DNA of 64,000 nt from NCBI GenBank assembly GCA_002943765.1, contig PQWQ01000007.1:1490501-1554500 (forward strand), given 5' to 3'. How positions within the stretch are numbered: the first letter of the stretch is position 1; each line of letters starts with the position of its first letter. The position numbers were made by a program, and so were the translations under genes. Below, piece after piece: positions 28,088 to 40,564 of the stretch. Under the pieces are notes generated by a model that was not told the origin of the DNA, searched no databases, and was given only the letters and a program-made list of their open reading frames with translations. Source of the DNA: Psoroptes ovis. Lineage: Eukaryota > Arthropoda > Arachnida > Sarcoptiformes > Psoroptidae.

Positions 28088-29308
28088 TCAAGGGATAATT
28101 CTTACCATTCTTAGCATAAGAATTGTTGAATAATTCAAAATGAATTGTTGTGATTCTTGCCGTTTTTTCTCGATAATTTTCATCAAAGAATAATTGAAAA
28201 TTGTCCAATAAACATAAAAGAAACGTATTGTTGGGAATAATAGCATAAAAATTATAAACAATTCAATAATTATGAATACGAATGTAATAGTAACAAGAAA
28301 CCATATGAATAATAATAAATAGCTTAATAATAGATTAAATTTTATTGTACACAGCAAATCGATTTGTTGTAATTGACCAGTATGTCCATAATGGCGATAA
28401 ATACATGGTATTATTGTTGGAAATAACTGCAGATACGATTGAAATAATTCATAGAAATTTGATACATTTAATTTGTTTCAATTTCATTATCATAAATACA
28501 TACCTTTGTTTTCGGGTCTTCAGCAGAAAAACCATTGAACAATGTTGTTGATGATGATGATGATAAATGAAATATGATCCATTTAAAACCATAGGTCAAT
28601 AATGTTTCAACATCGTTATTATTATCATCGGTGTTTGTTTGTTTTATTATCAATGAAAATAGAAAAATAATCATCAATTCTGAAATGAATATCCATAAAT
28701 GTATTGACCATATTACAGTGATGATTGTAATTGATCGATGATTATTTAATGTATCAACAATTTCTTTGAGGCTTTGATCTTTTATTCGAAAATTTTCCAA
28801 TGAATCAATTATGATTGTTTGAAAATGATTAAATGATTTTGATTGTTTCATTATGAATTTCGGTATTGTTGATATGATGCACTGAGGAAAAAAAAGAAAA
28901 TCGATTAATCAATTAATTGAGGATTATACGGATTCGAAATACAAAACATATAAATACCATAATAACCATTATCGGTATTAACCAATAATAAATATAATTA
29001 AAATGTTGTTTTTCTTCGATATCGATATCGTTATTCGCAAAATAATTAGATCCAAAAAAACAATACGATTCAATTAGATCATAATCAACTGCCTTGATGT
29101 TTGGATTACCATTACAAATGATTGGTGATGTAAAAAATTGTGATAAACATGTAATATAAATTAAACACCAATAAAATGACCATGAAAATTCTGAATAAAA
29201 CCATAGAATGAAATTATATTTGAATTCAGTGCTGTTATCGCTATCAGTTGGAAGATTATCTTTGGTGAGAAATTTTTCAACAATTTTTGCAAATAAATTT
29301 TTCGACAT
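28088..29308 (-). CDS. Innexin gap-junction protein (divergent), 355 aa
   Basis: Four-pass membrane protein that forms gap junctions or hemichannels in the plasma membrane of invertebrates. Three exons on the minus strand, 29308-28958, 28881-28504 and 28426-28088, all join at codon boundaries (1068 bases). Seen: a first loop with SPIICNG and a YC pair, then a YYW before the second membrane segment. The exon 1-2 junction restores a PKF..K stretch that aligns without gaps to the innexin P-R-Y-L-W-K region. Exon 3 begins LFPTIIPCIYRHYGHTG, the hallmark FPK.TKC.F.KYG.SG block of the second loop, followed by a Cys and the fourth membrane segment. Two Cys are present in each extracellular loop. The N-terminus and cytoplasmic loop are unlike typical innexins, and the C-terminal tail is short. 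Paralogue identity cannot be assigned. The minimal start at 29308 is the first ATG. Confidence 0.87.
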
Positions 29309-31830
29309 TTCTCCTCGTATTTTCGACGATAATTATAAAATTGAATTTCACAAATTACTCCGAATTGAAATTTGAAATTAAGACAAACTAAGCATAACTG
29401 AAATTAAAACCGACAGATGGCGCCATTTTTCAATTTTCAAATTTTATCCCCGCGGGAATCTTTGGAAATTTTTGAAAATTTCAAATTTCTATGAATTTAA
29501 TGATAATGATAGGAAAATAATAATCATTTAATTTCGAATTTTTCAAGAATTTCAAACAAAGTACACCCCTTTTTTTACCTAATAATTAATCTTTTCACAT
29601 TAAAATTGAATTTTTCAAACAAAATTATCTCCTGAACACACACGCTAACAACACATGACTTTTGCCATTTTAGTTGCCATTCTTGTGTGCATTTAATGGG
29701 CGAAAATCAATGATAATATTTGAGAATGATGATTGCATGACATAAATCGATTCAATTTAATTGATTCAATGCATCAATGACAATTTTCATTCGTGTATTA
29801 TCATTGAATTGGAATTACCATTATCATTATTACTTTTATTTTCAATATCATTCATTCCTTGATTGAAATTTACTTGGAGAAAAATTCAAAATTCGATAAT
29901 TATAATTATCATGTATTACGATAATTACAAACATAATGAACCATGTTGATGTGTTTGGCATAAAATTAATGCATAATATTAATCAATGAACAAACAAAGC
30001 AACAATAATGCAATAACCATAAGCACACATATAATTTGTGTGTGTGTGTTTGCATTTTTGTAATATTGAAATTAATGTTCAAATATTTGAATCAATCATC
30101 AGTGACAATCAATGTTTGATTGAACGAATAAAGTACAAGTTTAAATGTAAAAATCTTGATTTTTCTCTTCTGAAATCAATCAATCGATCGCTCAATCAAT
30201 CAATCAATCCGAAGATTCCAATCGATCAATGAATATCGTCTATTCAATTTTATCAAGAGATTTTTCCAATTTTCCATGCTGCATTTGATTGACATTTGTT
30301 TCAGCCATAGCAAAAATCAATTTCTTAATCAAATTTCCGCAATCAATTTCCGTAAATAATTTCGAAAAATTAAATTAAAACATACATTTGTTCGTGACCT
30401 TACAACAGGTGTCTTTCGGTGTATTAGTGTTTGTGTGTTTGTGAATGTATTTTGACAAATTATAACAATACAATACAATACATCAGTAATGTAATACAGC
30501 CGATACATTTGAACAAAAGGTGTTTATATTTGTTCTTCCATTCATTCATGTTTCAAAATAAATTTGAAAATTCATATTTGAAATCGATCAAAATCAATGA
30601 CAAATATTGAAATATTGTTTTTATTATTAATTTTAAATGTATTGTTTTGTACCTGTCATATTTATCACCTGTATGTTTACCTGTTATATGTACCTATCCA
30701 ATTTTAATTGATCGATCAGTTTCAATTTTTTGATTGAAAATATCCTATTATCAATAAATAGGAAATAAACAAACACTCTAATTGTACTCGCATTCCAATC
30801 ATCAATTTGACAAAGGTGCAATACACCGCAATCCGGTAGTATTGTGATTATCATCCATTTGAAAAAGCAGATGCAACTGTTTGAAATATCGACCATTTTC
30901 ATTGTAAAAGTCAATATCAATAGAATCCATATGCTTACAACTATTTACAATTATCGAAGCAAATCTTTGTTGAAGGCAAATCAATACAAATCAGTAAGTC
31001 TAAATTACAAGTGAATAAAGAATAATTAAATAGAATTAAATTAAATTTAATTTTTTGTCTTTTACAGATTCAAAACAAAGTCTAAGATCAAATGGCAAAA
31101 ATAGAGTCAGCCATCCATACATCATAAATCACCGATTGATATCAATCTATTGATTGATAACAACAACAACATGATCATGTAACCATTACAATTCATTTAC
31201 AACAAACAATCATTAAGATAAACAAAAATAAATATTTAGGACAATATTTCATATTGTTTCATATATTGTCTTGGTAATTTCTTACAATTTCGGCTACAAT
31301 TATTAGTTATTATTTGTTGATTTATTTGACCATGTAAAAGATAATAATAATAAACAAATAAAGGCAATAATAATAAACAATAATGATAATGATAATATTA
31401 CAAATTGATTTTTGAATGTTTCGGCAATTTTAATTTAATTTTCAACAGCCGCAACAACAATAAGTAAAACATGTAATTATTTGCATTTAGCTTCAATGTG
31501 AACATATCAATAAAAATAGATTTAAAAGTTTCAAAGTTTGAAAGTAAATTTAGAAATAATAATATTTAACATCGACCTTCCATTTGGATTATTATTATTA
31601 TGGTAAAGTTGAAACAACAGTCAGAAAATCTAAGATTGAAATAAATACAGAACTCAATCACGATCATCATCGAATAATAAGATTCGATTCAATTAGTTTG
31701 AAATTGATTCATTGTATGTGACTCTCGCGTGTTTTACTGATGATATTTCTGTATTTGGACATATTAATTTCCAAATTTCAAATTTAGACATTTTCAGGGA
31801 TAATTTTCTTTGAAAATTCAAACAAAAACA
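29309..31830. other. Intergenic spacer, innexin to Ser-rich gene
   Basis: The two flanking genes diverge from this spacer, so it must hold both promoters. Apart from the motif at 29412-29425 I see no clear element. Minus-strand frames at 30684-30984 look slightly protein-like but have no splice-consistent extension (see rejected items). The remainder is simple AT-rich sequence. Confidence 0.5.
29412..29425. promoter_or_regulatory. CTCF-like motif upstream of the innexin gene
   Basis: GACAGATGGCGCCA stands out in AT-rich surroundings about 105 bases before the innexin ATG. The core AGATGGCGC resembles insect CTCF binding sites, and GCCAT resembles YY1/Pho sites. Assignment rests on motif likeness alone. 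Confidence 0.3.
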
Positions 31831-33296
31831 ATGAATTATGATACAAAATTTCAATCGAATTCATCATTGCATTCCGAATCATCATCGTCAACCTCATCAT
31901 CACCATCATCATCACAATTGACATTAGTTTCATTATCATCATTATCGACAGCGAAATCAGCAACAAATTCATCATTTTCAACATTCAATCAGTATCACCC
32001 TGATCACCACCAGCCACAGCAGCAGCAACCTCGTTTGCATCGTTGTAATTGTTCAGATTCGATTCTATTTTTTGATACTAATTCTACTAATTCTACCGCT
32101 TCATCATCATCATCAACATCATCATCGTTTTCATCGAAAAATTCATCAAAACTATCATCATCGCTATCATCACAAAAATTATCATCATTAGGCTATAATC
32201 GTATTAAATGTAATTGTCCAAATTTTTATAAAAATCATTTGCTTGAATCATTATTTGATTTTGATTCCGAACAACAACAACAACAACAAAATAGTAGTGC
32301 CATCATTAATCCCAAATCAATCAATACAACAAATAATCAACAATCATCATCAAATAGTTTGATTATGATTGATGAAAAATTTTTTCGATTAAAGAATAAT
32401 TTGCATTTGCATCAACAGCAACAACAATCGTCAAAACTACCATCAAAATGGAACCAGCCATTGAGCATTGATCCTCATCATCATCATCATCTTAAACATG
32501 AGCGACACTGTATCAGTGTCATTAAACTTTTGGGTGAGTTTTTGACTGACACAGATGATAAAACACAGAGGAAAACAATCCGAGTGTCTCTCAGATGAGA
32601 TTTAGTCTTAAATCATCATCATTTTAATATGAGACAAGATCGGAGATATCGAAGAATATGTTCTAAATTTAGACAATTTTTCATATTCTAATTGAATTCA
32701 ATTCAAAATACCATGAAAAATTCATTTAATTCCTTAAAATAATAATTGAATTCTCTTAATTTTGTTTATTTTATTCAATTTTTATTCATTCAAAAGGAAC
32801 ATTTTTAATTGGTATCATATTTTTAATATTAGTTGCAATGGCTGTATTTATTCGTATTGAAATAAAAAATATAAGTAATAATAATAATAATCGAAATTTG
32901 AATGAATCCATAACAAATGAAAATTTATTATTATCATCATCATCAATGATAATGCAAACAACAACAACAACAACATTGACAACAACACAATTACCATTAT
33001 TAATGATAGCTACATCATTATCATCATCAGCATCCGCATTATCATTATCATCCACATCTAATCTAACTAAATCATCATTATCATCATCATTATTTTCAAA
33101 TTTAACCGAACGAATCAGATCTAAAAATAATGAAAATCAAAACAATGCATCAACATTAACAACATTAGCGAGCAATAATTCATCAACAATGGCAACAACA
33201 ACGACTACAACAACAACAACAATACCATCGTTATTATCATCTAACGACGACAGCAATGTTGTTGAACATGATCCAAAAACAATTAAATTTAGATAG
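31831..33296 (+). CDS. Ser/Asn-rich single-pass membrane protein of unknown family, 400 aa
   Basis: Two exons, 31831-32533 and 32797-33296, joined by a GTGAGT donor and an AAAAG acceptor in phase 1 (1203 bases). I do not recognise the family. The N-terminal half is Ser-rich with two Cys-Asn-Cys motifs (residues 72-74 and 127-129). It also has short Gln and His runs and a non-repetitive stretch just before the splice site. The splice junction itself builds a strong hydrophobic segment (about residues 235-256, IIFLILVAMAVFI) that neither exon provides alone, which supports the model. The C-terminal part is rich in Ser, Thr and Asn and could be an O-glycosylated outer domain, making it a type II protein. 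That topology is inference. The start is the first ATG in frame. Confidence 0.6.
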
Positions 33297-35903
33297 AATT
33301 TCGGATTTTTTTTTATTATCATCAACAACTATGATCAACAATTGAATATAATAATGAAAGCATTCCAAGATGACATCTACAAGAATCGGGAAAAAAATAA
33401 TATCCAAGATTGGAAATGACTTGAAGCCAAATCAATCATTCATTCATTCAAATTCATTCAATTTTATCCTTGAATCTTAGCAATTTTTTATTTGAAATTA
33501 ATTTCATGAATTTTTTTGTTTTTTTTTCGATTATAAATTCATTATTGATTCATGTATTAAATTTCAATTTTTAAATTTTTGAATTAAAATCCGGTATAAA
33601 TCAATTAATCAATTCAAATTACATTCAAAGAATTTCATTCAAAATTTTATCTATCAAAGACCAGAATATTCTCTCCAAGATTCGTATGAAATCATCATAC
33701 GAAATGTTTGTCATTCATTTCATTTGAATTTGTTTATGCTTTTGTTGTTTGTTTTCAAATTATTTTGATCTAAAAATATCTCTAATTCTATCAATTCAAA
33801 TATGCAAAACAACATAACATTCAGCATAACATCTGTCGAATGAATTATTATCTAAACGATGATGTTGTTGATGCTACCATTTGGTGCTCATTATGTGATG
33901 AGAATAAACATTCAAATTTAATGAAATTTTTTCGTTTGTTCGGTTTGTATATTTAGCAAGTTTTAAACTTTGAAAAATTTCAAAGAGAAAAATTTAAAAA
34001 AAAAAAATTCAAAATTTGAAATGTACAAAAGTCAAAAAATTACACTTATTTACTTGTTGTAAATGAATAAAATAAATAAATAAATAAATAATCAAAGTGA
34101 AATAAAATATTATTAAATGATTACAAAAACAATGATGGCAACCGTCACAACATCGGCAATAACAACCGACCGACAACGACAACTACTGTTGTTGATGGGT
34201 GTGTGTTCATGTCTTGGTGTTCGTATGCAATGTGGATGTATTTAGCAGTTATTCAATTTTATTTAATTCAATTGCATAATTGATATCATTTGCCAAGAAA
34301 TTTTTTCATTCATTTCAATTGAAATTTCAAGTTTTTCAAGCTTTATTTCCACCATCAAATTTCCAATTAATGCTTTGAAATATTTCCGAAAAAGAAAACT
34401 AATTAATTTGAAATTTAATTAGAAATTTTTGCATTTTTAATTATTATTTCAAATCAAATTTGTTGTTTGTTGCTTGTCGATGCTACCAACACATTGAAAT
34501 CAAATCAAATAAAATCATCCAAAGGGCAATGAAATTGCGACAAATTTTCTCAAAATTTTCAATGGAAAAAAAATAGATTCAAAGACTTCTTCACTCATAA
34601 ATCATATTTTTTTTTAAATATGATTATTTTATTAGCATTAATAAGCGACACACATGTGTATGCAAACTGGTGACATTTACATTTTGGTAATTTATGGGAT
34701 TTTTTTTAATTTCTCCTGTCTGTCAATAAAATGTGATGAATTTTGATAAATTTTCATATTAAAATCAGATTGTTTTCGATACACAAATTGAATTTTGTGA
34801 TAATAAAGATAATTTTTATTATCCCAGTAAAATTGAAATTATTATTGTATTAATATGACAAGCATTTCAGTAATAAATGGCTTAAATTTACATTTTGTTT
34901 TATTATGAATTATTTTCACTGATTAAAACAATCAAAACATTGTTGAATTTTGTTGTCGTCGTCGTTGTTCAAAATACTATTTAAAAGTTTCAAATTTCTA
35001 ATTGATAAATTACTGAAGCAACCAAAAAAATAAAATAGAAAACTTTAAATGAGGGAAAACGCCGCTTGTTAATTTAAAATTTTGACTCAACAGTGCCGGT
35101 ATTTTTTCGAAAGTAACATCAAAATAGACGTACTACTACGTCAATATTATAAATTATTGAATTTTAAATAAACGTATCGCTACGTCTTTTATTGTTGAAC
35201 TCTGAGGATTGATCATTGATTAAATGATTTTCTTTCTTTGACTATAAAAATTGAACGAACCGGTTAGTTATGCTATTATTTTCATTTTCCATATTGCTGA
35301 TTCATTCATAATTTTATCCGATATTTGCTTGTCTATTTACTTGTTTACTTATGGTAATTTACTTGTTTTTCTACACCACCACCACCATCATTACCAAACG
35401 ATATTTATTTTTCAAATCAAAATTTTCAAAAATACAAAGTTATTTTTATCATTTCAATTTGAAAAAAAAATTTAAATTTGATTGTGAATATTTGATTCTC
35501 TGTATTCTTGGTGTTTTATGCGAAAACATGTCTATTTTTTCATATTTCAAATGAATGAAAGTAATAATGTAACAAACATTTATATCAAATGACGCCCATT
35601 TATATCAAATTCTTAATTCTTAAAATGATGGTTAACTTGATTTCTAAAATGATATTCAAGCCATAGATTCTGTAATTATGAGTAGGCGTGTATGCGATAA
35701 TAATCGTAATAACACTTGCATCCATACAGAAGACATATTCCTTGATTCCGACTGATTTTAAACAAATTTGATAAATTTTCGATTTTAAAATTTTAAAAAT
35801 TTTTGATATTTCATTTGTTGTTTGTATTTCGATTTAGATTTTGAAAAATTTTTCTTTGATTTTATTTGAGATTTGATCGTTGAATTTACCATTAATAATA
35901 ATT
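33297..35903. other. Intergenic spacer before gelsolin
   Basis: No supportable gene. A compact cluster of ACGTA/TACGT half-sites lies at 35127-35185 in slightly GC-richer sequence (about 35050-35190), possibly a transposon remnant. The last part must contain the gelsolin promoter, but no TATA box is obvious. Confidence 0.55.
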
Positions 35904-37664
35904 ATGGCCACTCATGATAAAAGTTTCGATGTATTACCAGTTGGTAATACATTTTTTTACATTTGGCGTATCAAGGTATATTCGTTATTGTTGTTGATTG
36001 ATTATTGTCCATTGATTCAATAATTTTTTTTCTTTGATTAATCATCTCAGCAATTTGAGCTTGTACCGGTGCCTAAAGAAGATTATGGCAAATTTTACAA
36101 AGGTGATTGTTATATTGTCATTTGTGTAAGTATTTTGGGTGCTCAACTAAAATGAGAAAATTTTAATTAATTCATGGTAAAATCAATAGTGCACAGACAC
36201 TCCAACCGGTGGTCATTCAAAAATGGAATCGAAACCAATCCTGAATGGTCATGGTTATTGTCATATTCATTTTTGGATCGGTAGTGAATCGACAAAAGAT
36301 GAAGCCGGTGTTGCTGCAATCAAATCCGTTGAATTGGATGATTTTCTTGGTGGTTATCCTATTCAACATCGTGAAATTGAAGAATTTGAATCAAGACAAT
36401 TTACTTCATATTTTAAGGATGGTATTATGTAAGTATTTTTTGTTTTTGCATCAATATGAATTGCTACTGATTTATCATAAAAGTTATTTGAAAGGTGGCT
36501 ATGAAAGTGGTTTCACAAAAATGGTCGATGAATTGAAACCGGCATTGTTTCATGTTAAAGGTAAAAAACGTCCAATCGTTTACGAGTGTCCAGAAATTAG
36601 TTGGAAACAAATGAACAATGGTGATGTGTTCATATTGTTGGTACCGAAATTCATATTCGTTTGGACTGGAAAATTTTCAAATCGTATGGAACGTACAACT
36701 GCCATCCGTGTTGCTAATGATTTGAAATCAGAATTGAATCGTTTCAAATTATCAGTTGTCATACTCGAAGATGGCAAAGAAGTTGAACAAACATCTGGTG
36801 CTGAATATGAAGCATTCAATAAAGCATTACCATTAGATAAATATAATGAACTTAAAAAACTGCCAAAAGGTTATGATTATGCTGCTTGTGATCAAAAATT
36901 TGAAAAACAAGAGCGTTCTTTCGTAACATTGTATAAATGTTTTGAAGGTCTTGAAACTATTGATATTTCATTCGTTAAAAATGGTCCATTAGCACGTTCT
37001 GATCTCGATACTAATGTAATTTTTCTCTGATTTTCAGCTCTAAATTTTAATGGAATTTATCTTACACACACAGGATACATTTATCGTCGAAAATGGTTCC
37101 GAAGGTTTATGGGTTTGGGTCGGTAAAAAAGCCACACAAAAAGAACGACAATCAGCAATTAAATATGCATTGGAATTGATTAAAAAGAAAAAATATCCGG
37201 CCAACACACCGGTCACCAAAGTATTGGAAGGTGATGAAAGTGTTGAATTTAAATCATTATTCGGATCATGGCAAATGACTGAACAAGAAAAAGTAACCAA
37301 TGCAAGATTATTCCGTGTTTCAAGAAATGGTATTTTCAAACAAGTTGCCAATTTTGAACAAGATGATTTAGAAGAAGATAATATTATGATTTTAGGTAAA
37401 TGATTCTTATTTAAGATTATAATTTGTTCAGAATAATGATAATGAACATTTCTCCATATTTCAGATGGTGTCGATAAAATATACATATGGATTGGTAATC
37501 AATTTTCTGATCGTTATTCTGATCCAAAACATGTCGATCTAATTGCACAACGTTTCATACATGAAGACAAAAGTGGTCGTAAATTTCAACCGAATCAAAT
37601 CATTCAAGTTAAACAAGGCACTGAAGATGCTAAATTTAAATCATATTTCCCGAAATGGAAATGA
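35904..37664 (+). CDS. Gelsolin/villin-family actin-binding protein, mite allergen group 16 type, 479 aa
   Basis: Cytoplasmic Ca2+-regulated actin-severing and capping protein. Six exons: 35904-35975, 36051-36125, 36190-36428, 36484-37015, 37074-37395 and 37465-37664. The join is 1440 bases, all phases agree. Gelsolin-like repeats are visible: repeat 1 with F.Y.W at the start, GDCYIV and HFWIGSES; repeat 2 beginning around YLKGGYESGF; repeats 3-4 with LFRVSRNG and IYIWIGNQFSDR. The end motif is FKSYFPKW. The total matches the roughly 480 aa four-repeat gelsolins known as group 16 house dust mite allergens rather than the six-repeat animal form. From memory it is clearly similar to, but not identical with, the D. 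farinae protein, so another Dermatophagoides-like species is possible. It converges with the SQOR gene, with stop codons 189 bases apart. Confidence 0.95.
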
Positions 37665-37816
37665 TTTCGATGATGATGATGATGATTTCAATGCATTTTA
37701 TTTGAATTGAATGAATTTCAATTCAAATGATCGTTGCAAAATTTGAAATTTGTTTTAATCATTTTTAATGATTAAAATAATAATGATGATAATTGATTTT
37801 TATAAAATATAATTTG

Positions 37817-37822
37817 AATAAA
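37817..37822 (+). promoter_or_regulatory. Gelsolin polyadenylation signal
   Basis: AATAAA about 150 bases after the gelsolin stop codon, in the short convergent spacer shared with SQOR. Confidence 0.55.
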
Positions 37823-37852
37823 AAGCCAAAGATTTTGATGAAAGATTTTTTT

Positions 37853-39376
37853 TTATTTGAGTCCAAAATGAAATAATGATCGAAACATTGATGGTCCACC
37901 CCAATAACCTCTGAATATTTTCAATTAAATAGAATGAAAAATTAATTCAGCTTAATAGAACGAATAAATGAATACCAAAATCACTTACTTGAGCATCATA
38001 TTCCAATAAACAAATGGGAAAATATCTCTTTTCATAATATACATTGAACGTCTTTCTTTTGATTGATCAATTGGAAATGTTTCGATTGGTTCATGTTTAT
38101 AATCGAATTCGGCCATTATACAGCGATTATTACCGGTTACGATTGGACAAGATGTATAGCCATTATATGATTCATTAAATTGAATTTTAATTCCATCATC
38201 ATAAGGTTTTGCTTTATGTTGCATAAATTGTAGCAAATTTTTAGCCAAAATTCTATTTTGACTTGCAACCGCTGCAGCTGTTTTCGATGTTGGTAGCGAT
38301 GAACAATCACCTAAAGCAAATATATTTTCATATTTGACATGTTGTAATGTTTTCGAATCGACAGCAACAAAACCATTACTGGTTTCGTTTGATAATGCTT
38401 TCAAAAATTTTGGTGCACTCATCGGTGGTGCCACGTGTAACATATCGAATTTTATCTCAAGTAACTGATCTTGAGGTTTATCTAAATTTTCAAAATATGC
38501 AATACGTTTATCATTATCAATGCGTACAAGATTATGACGTAAAGTGAAATTTAAATCACGTTGTTTACACAATTTTCTTAAGGCATTAGCATAATGTTTC
38601 GATGCAAACATATCTGGTATCGATGTAAAATAATGAATATATGTTTTGTCACGTAAATTTTTTTGCCGCAGATAAGCATCAGTCAAATACATTATTTTTT
38701 GTGGTGCACCAGCACATTTGATCGGAGTATTTGGCATCGTAAATATTGCATTACCACCTTTAAATTGTTGCATTATTTGCCATGTTTTTGGTGAATATTT
38801 TTCCGAATAATTTGAACAAACAACACTGTCTGGCTGTTCTAATGCTGGTAATAATCCATCGACTTTATCCCAATCGATCTGGATACCAGCTGCTAATACT
38901 AAATATTTATAATTGATAGTACCGGTTGCACCAGATAATATTACATTATTTGATTCTGGTTCAAAATCTGAACATGTTTCCTTGATCCAATCAACACCTT
39001 TGGGCATTACACTTGACATTGGACGACTAGATTGTGATATATCTTTTTTACCGGCACCGACCAATGTCCAATAAGGCTGATAATAATGTGTCTAAATAAA
39101 TAAAAACATAATTTAGTCAAGAAATAATTATGAAAAAATCAAAAAAATTACATCATTAGGTTCAATCACAGCAATAGAATTGGATGGCATTTTCATTGCA
39201 CGAAAATATCGAACAAAACGTGCGGCGATCGAAATACCGGCTGCACCACCACCAACAATGACAAGTTCGTAGGATTTTTTCGGGATATCAACTGGCACGG
39301 CCGTGGAAGCCTTAGCCATTGAACATCGTTGACAAATTTGACGATTAATAACAATCAAATGTCGGGTGGCGAACAT
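37853..39376 (-). CDS. SQOR: Sulfide:quinone oxidoreductase, mitochondrial, 461 aa
   Basis: FAD flavoprotein of the inner mitochondrial membrane. It oxidises hydrogen sulfide and passes electrons to ubiquinone. Three exons on the minus strand, 39376-39152, 39091-37989 and 37910-37853, sum to 1386 bases. Seen: a basic, Ser/Cys-containing start suited to mitochondrial import, and the FAD-binding GGGAAG at residues 42-47. A redox Cys lies in KCAGAPQK at residue 201, the same number as the human enzyme. A second redox Cys sits in GYTSCPIVTG at residue 390. The ALGDCSSLP block, the usual second FAD contact, is present. The final 19-codon exon (GYWGGPSMFRSLFHFGLK) matches the conserved family C-terminus. 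It would be missed if reading stopped at the in-frame TAA next to the exon 2 donor. The AATAAA overlaps the stop codon. No sign of damage. Confidence 0.97.
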
Positions 39377-40041
39377 TTTTAAAAATTGTTTCAGTTTAAA
39401 TTATTAAAACTAAATTTCCAAAAATGAACAAATGATTTAAATATTTCAAAATCGTAACACCAAAATTAAAATTTCCTTTCAAATTTCACTTCGTTTGAAA
39501 TGCAAACAATAATCATTGGCTTTCTATTGATTTTATAACAATTTGAATATATATTGTTGATTTTGTTTTTTGGTCGATTTCATCAATATATTGATGATTG
39601 ATAAGCTTGTGCGTGTATTGTGTGCTTGTTATAATGAAATTTTGTAAACACAAATCAACACAAAGCAGACATACGGACACATTACACAAAACAGACATAT
39701 CTAAAAGCACAACATCAAAATAAACAAACAAACAACACATGAGCAATTCAATATATTGAATGTACATTCATTTGAATCGTGTATACAATGTACATCGAAG
39801 ATCATAAAGATTTCATAAAGTTGTAGAAAATGTACACAAAAATGTACCATTCTTTTCCAGTTGTCAATACTCATGATGTTGTTTACTTTGAAATTCTTGA
39901 TACAAGACAAGACACATGATATTCAATGATCGTACAGAATATTCTTGATCAAGAATTTCAAGAATTTGATCTTTACGAAATACCAGATTCAAATTAAAAT
40001 TCCATTTTGATCGTCGACCGGCCGCTTTTAGAATGGTAAAT
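39377..40041. other. Spacer between SQOR and tRNA-Val
   Basis: No supportable gene. It contains the SQOR promoter region on the minus strand. No TATA box is evident close to the SQOR start, as is common for housekeeping genes. Confidence 0.5.
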
Positions 40042-40114
40042 GTGTCTGTGGTGTAGTGGCTATCACATCTGCTTCACACGCAGAAGGTCCCAGGTTCGAA
40101 ACCTGGCAGACACA
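40042..40114 (+). tRNA. tRNA-Val-CAC: tRNA-Val (anticodon CAC)
   Basis: A full 73-base cloverleaf without intron. The 7-bp acceptor stem GTGTCTG/CAGACAC pairs perfectly, with discriminator A at 40114. The D-arm includes AGTGG. The anticodon stem TCTGC/GCAGA holds the loop TTCACAC with anticodon CAC at 40075-40077. The T-arm CCAGG-TTCGAAA-CCTGG pairs perfectly. The B box GGTTCGAAACC (40093-40103) is canonical. The body closely resembles arthropod tRNA-Val(CAC), although the acceptor stem differs from the usual GTTTCCG. It is nuclear in type and transcribed by RNA polymerase III. Confidence 0.98.
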
Positions 40115-40135
40115 ATTGTAAACGAAATCGTCATC

Positions 40136-40144
40136 TTTTTTTTT
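40136..40144 (+). terminator. RNA polymerase III terminator of tRNA-Val
   Basis: Nine consecutive T residues, 22 bases after the tRNA end, a standard Pol III stop signal. Confidence 0.85.
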
Positions 40145-40556
40145 CTGATGATGAATTTTTCCATGAGGGCAACAATTAACGTAATAAATCGGATTGGAAA
40201 CGATGATGATGGTCGTTGGTACTTTGTACCACATCATAAATCATCGTTGATCATATCATCACTAGAGATGGTGATCGATGATAATGATTTTGAACGTATT
40301 TCATAGGTGCAAATTCTTTTAATTTTTCTAATAATTTGATTTTATTGTTTTGCACAAAAATTTACAAATTTACAACCCTTTGTCATTTTTATGATCAAAA
40401 TTGCATTTTCTTGACGCAATTCGACCCGAAAACGAATGGAGGGGACCCTTTGCGGTGATCGAGATCATAAAATTTCAATAAATTTTATTGAAATTCTTGT
40501 AATTTTAATTGAAATTAATTTTTGACCATATTGAGGTGCTTGGTGATGTTTTTCCA

Positions 40557-40564
40557 TATAAATA
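40557..40564 (+). promoter_or_regulatory. TATA box of the serine protease homologue
   Basis: TATAAATA lies 106-113 bases before the ATG at 40670. It predicts a leader of roughly 75-80 bases. Confidence 0.6.

Noticed and set aside
30684..30984. Overlapping minus-strand frames with a moderately protein-like stretch (DSIDIDFYNENGRYFKQ)
   Set aside because: The two frames overlap out of phase and neither has consistent splice sites. Kept only as a weak note; a similarity search could revive it.
37040..37486. 148-codon minus-strand frame inside gelsolin
   Set aside because: Antisense shadow of gelsolin exons 5 and 6, whose plus-strand translation is unambiguous.
37985..37988. End of SQOR at the TAA right after exon 2
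   Set aside because: The GTAAGT there is a splice donor. The true C-terminus, matching the conserved family ending, is in the exon at 37910-37853.
40028..40237. Minus-strand open frame of 69 codons over the tRNA gene
   Set aside because: It is the antisense of tRNA-Val; the typical QVSNLGPSACEADVIATTPQ-like string is a translation artefact of a tRNA.
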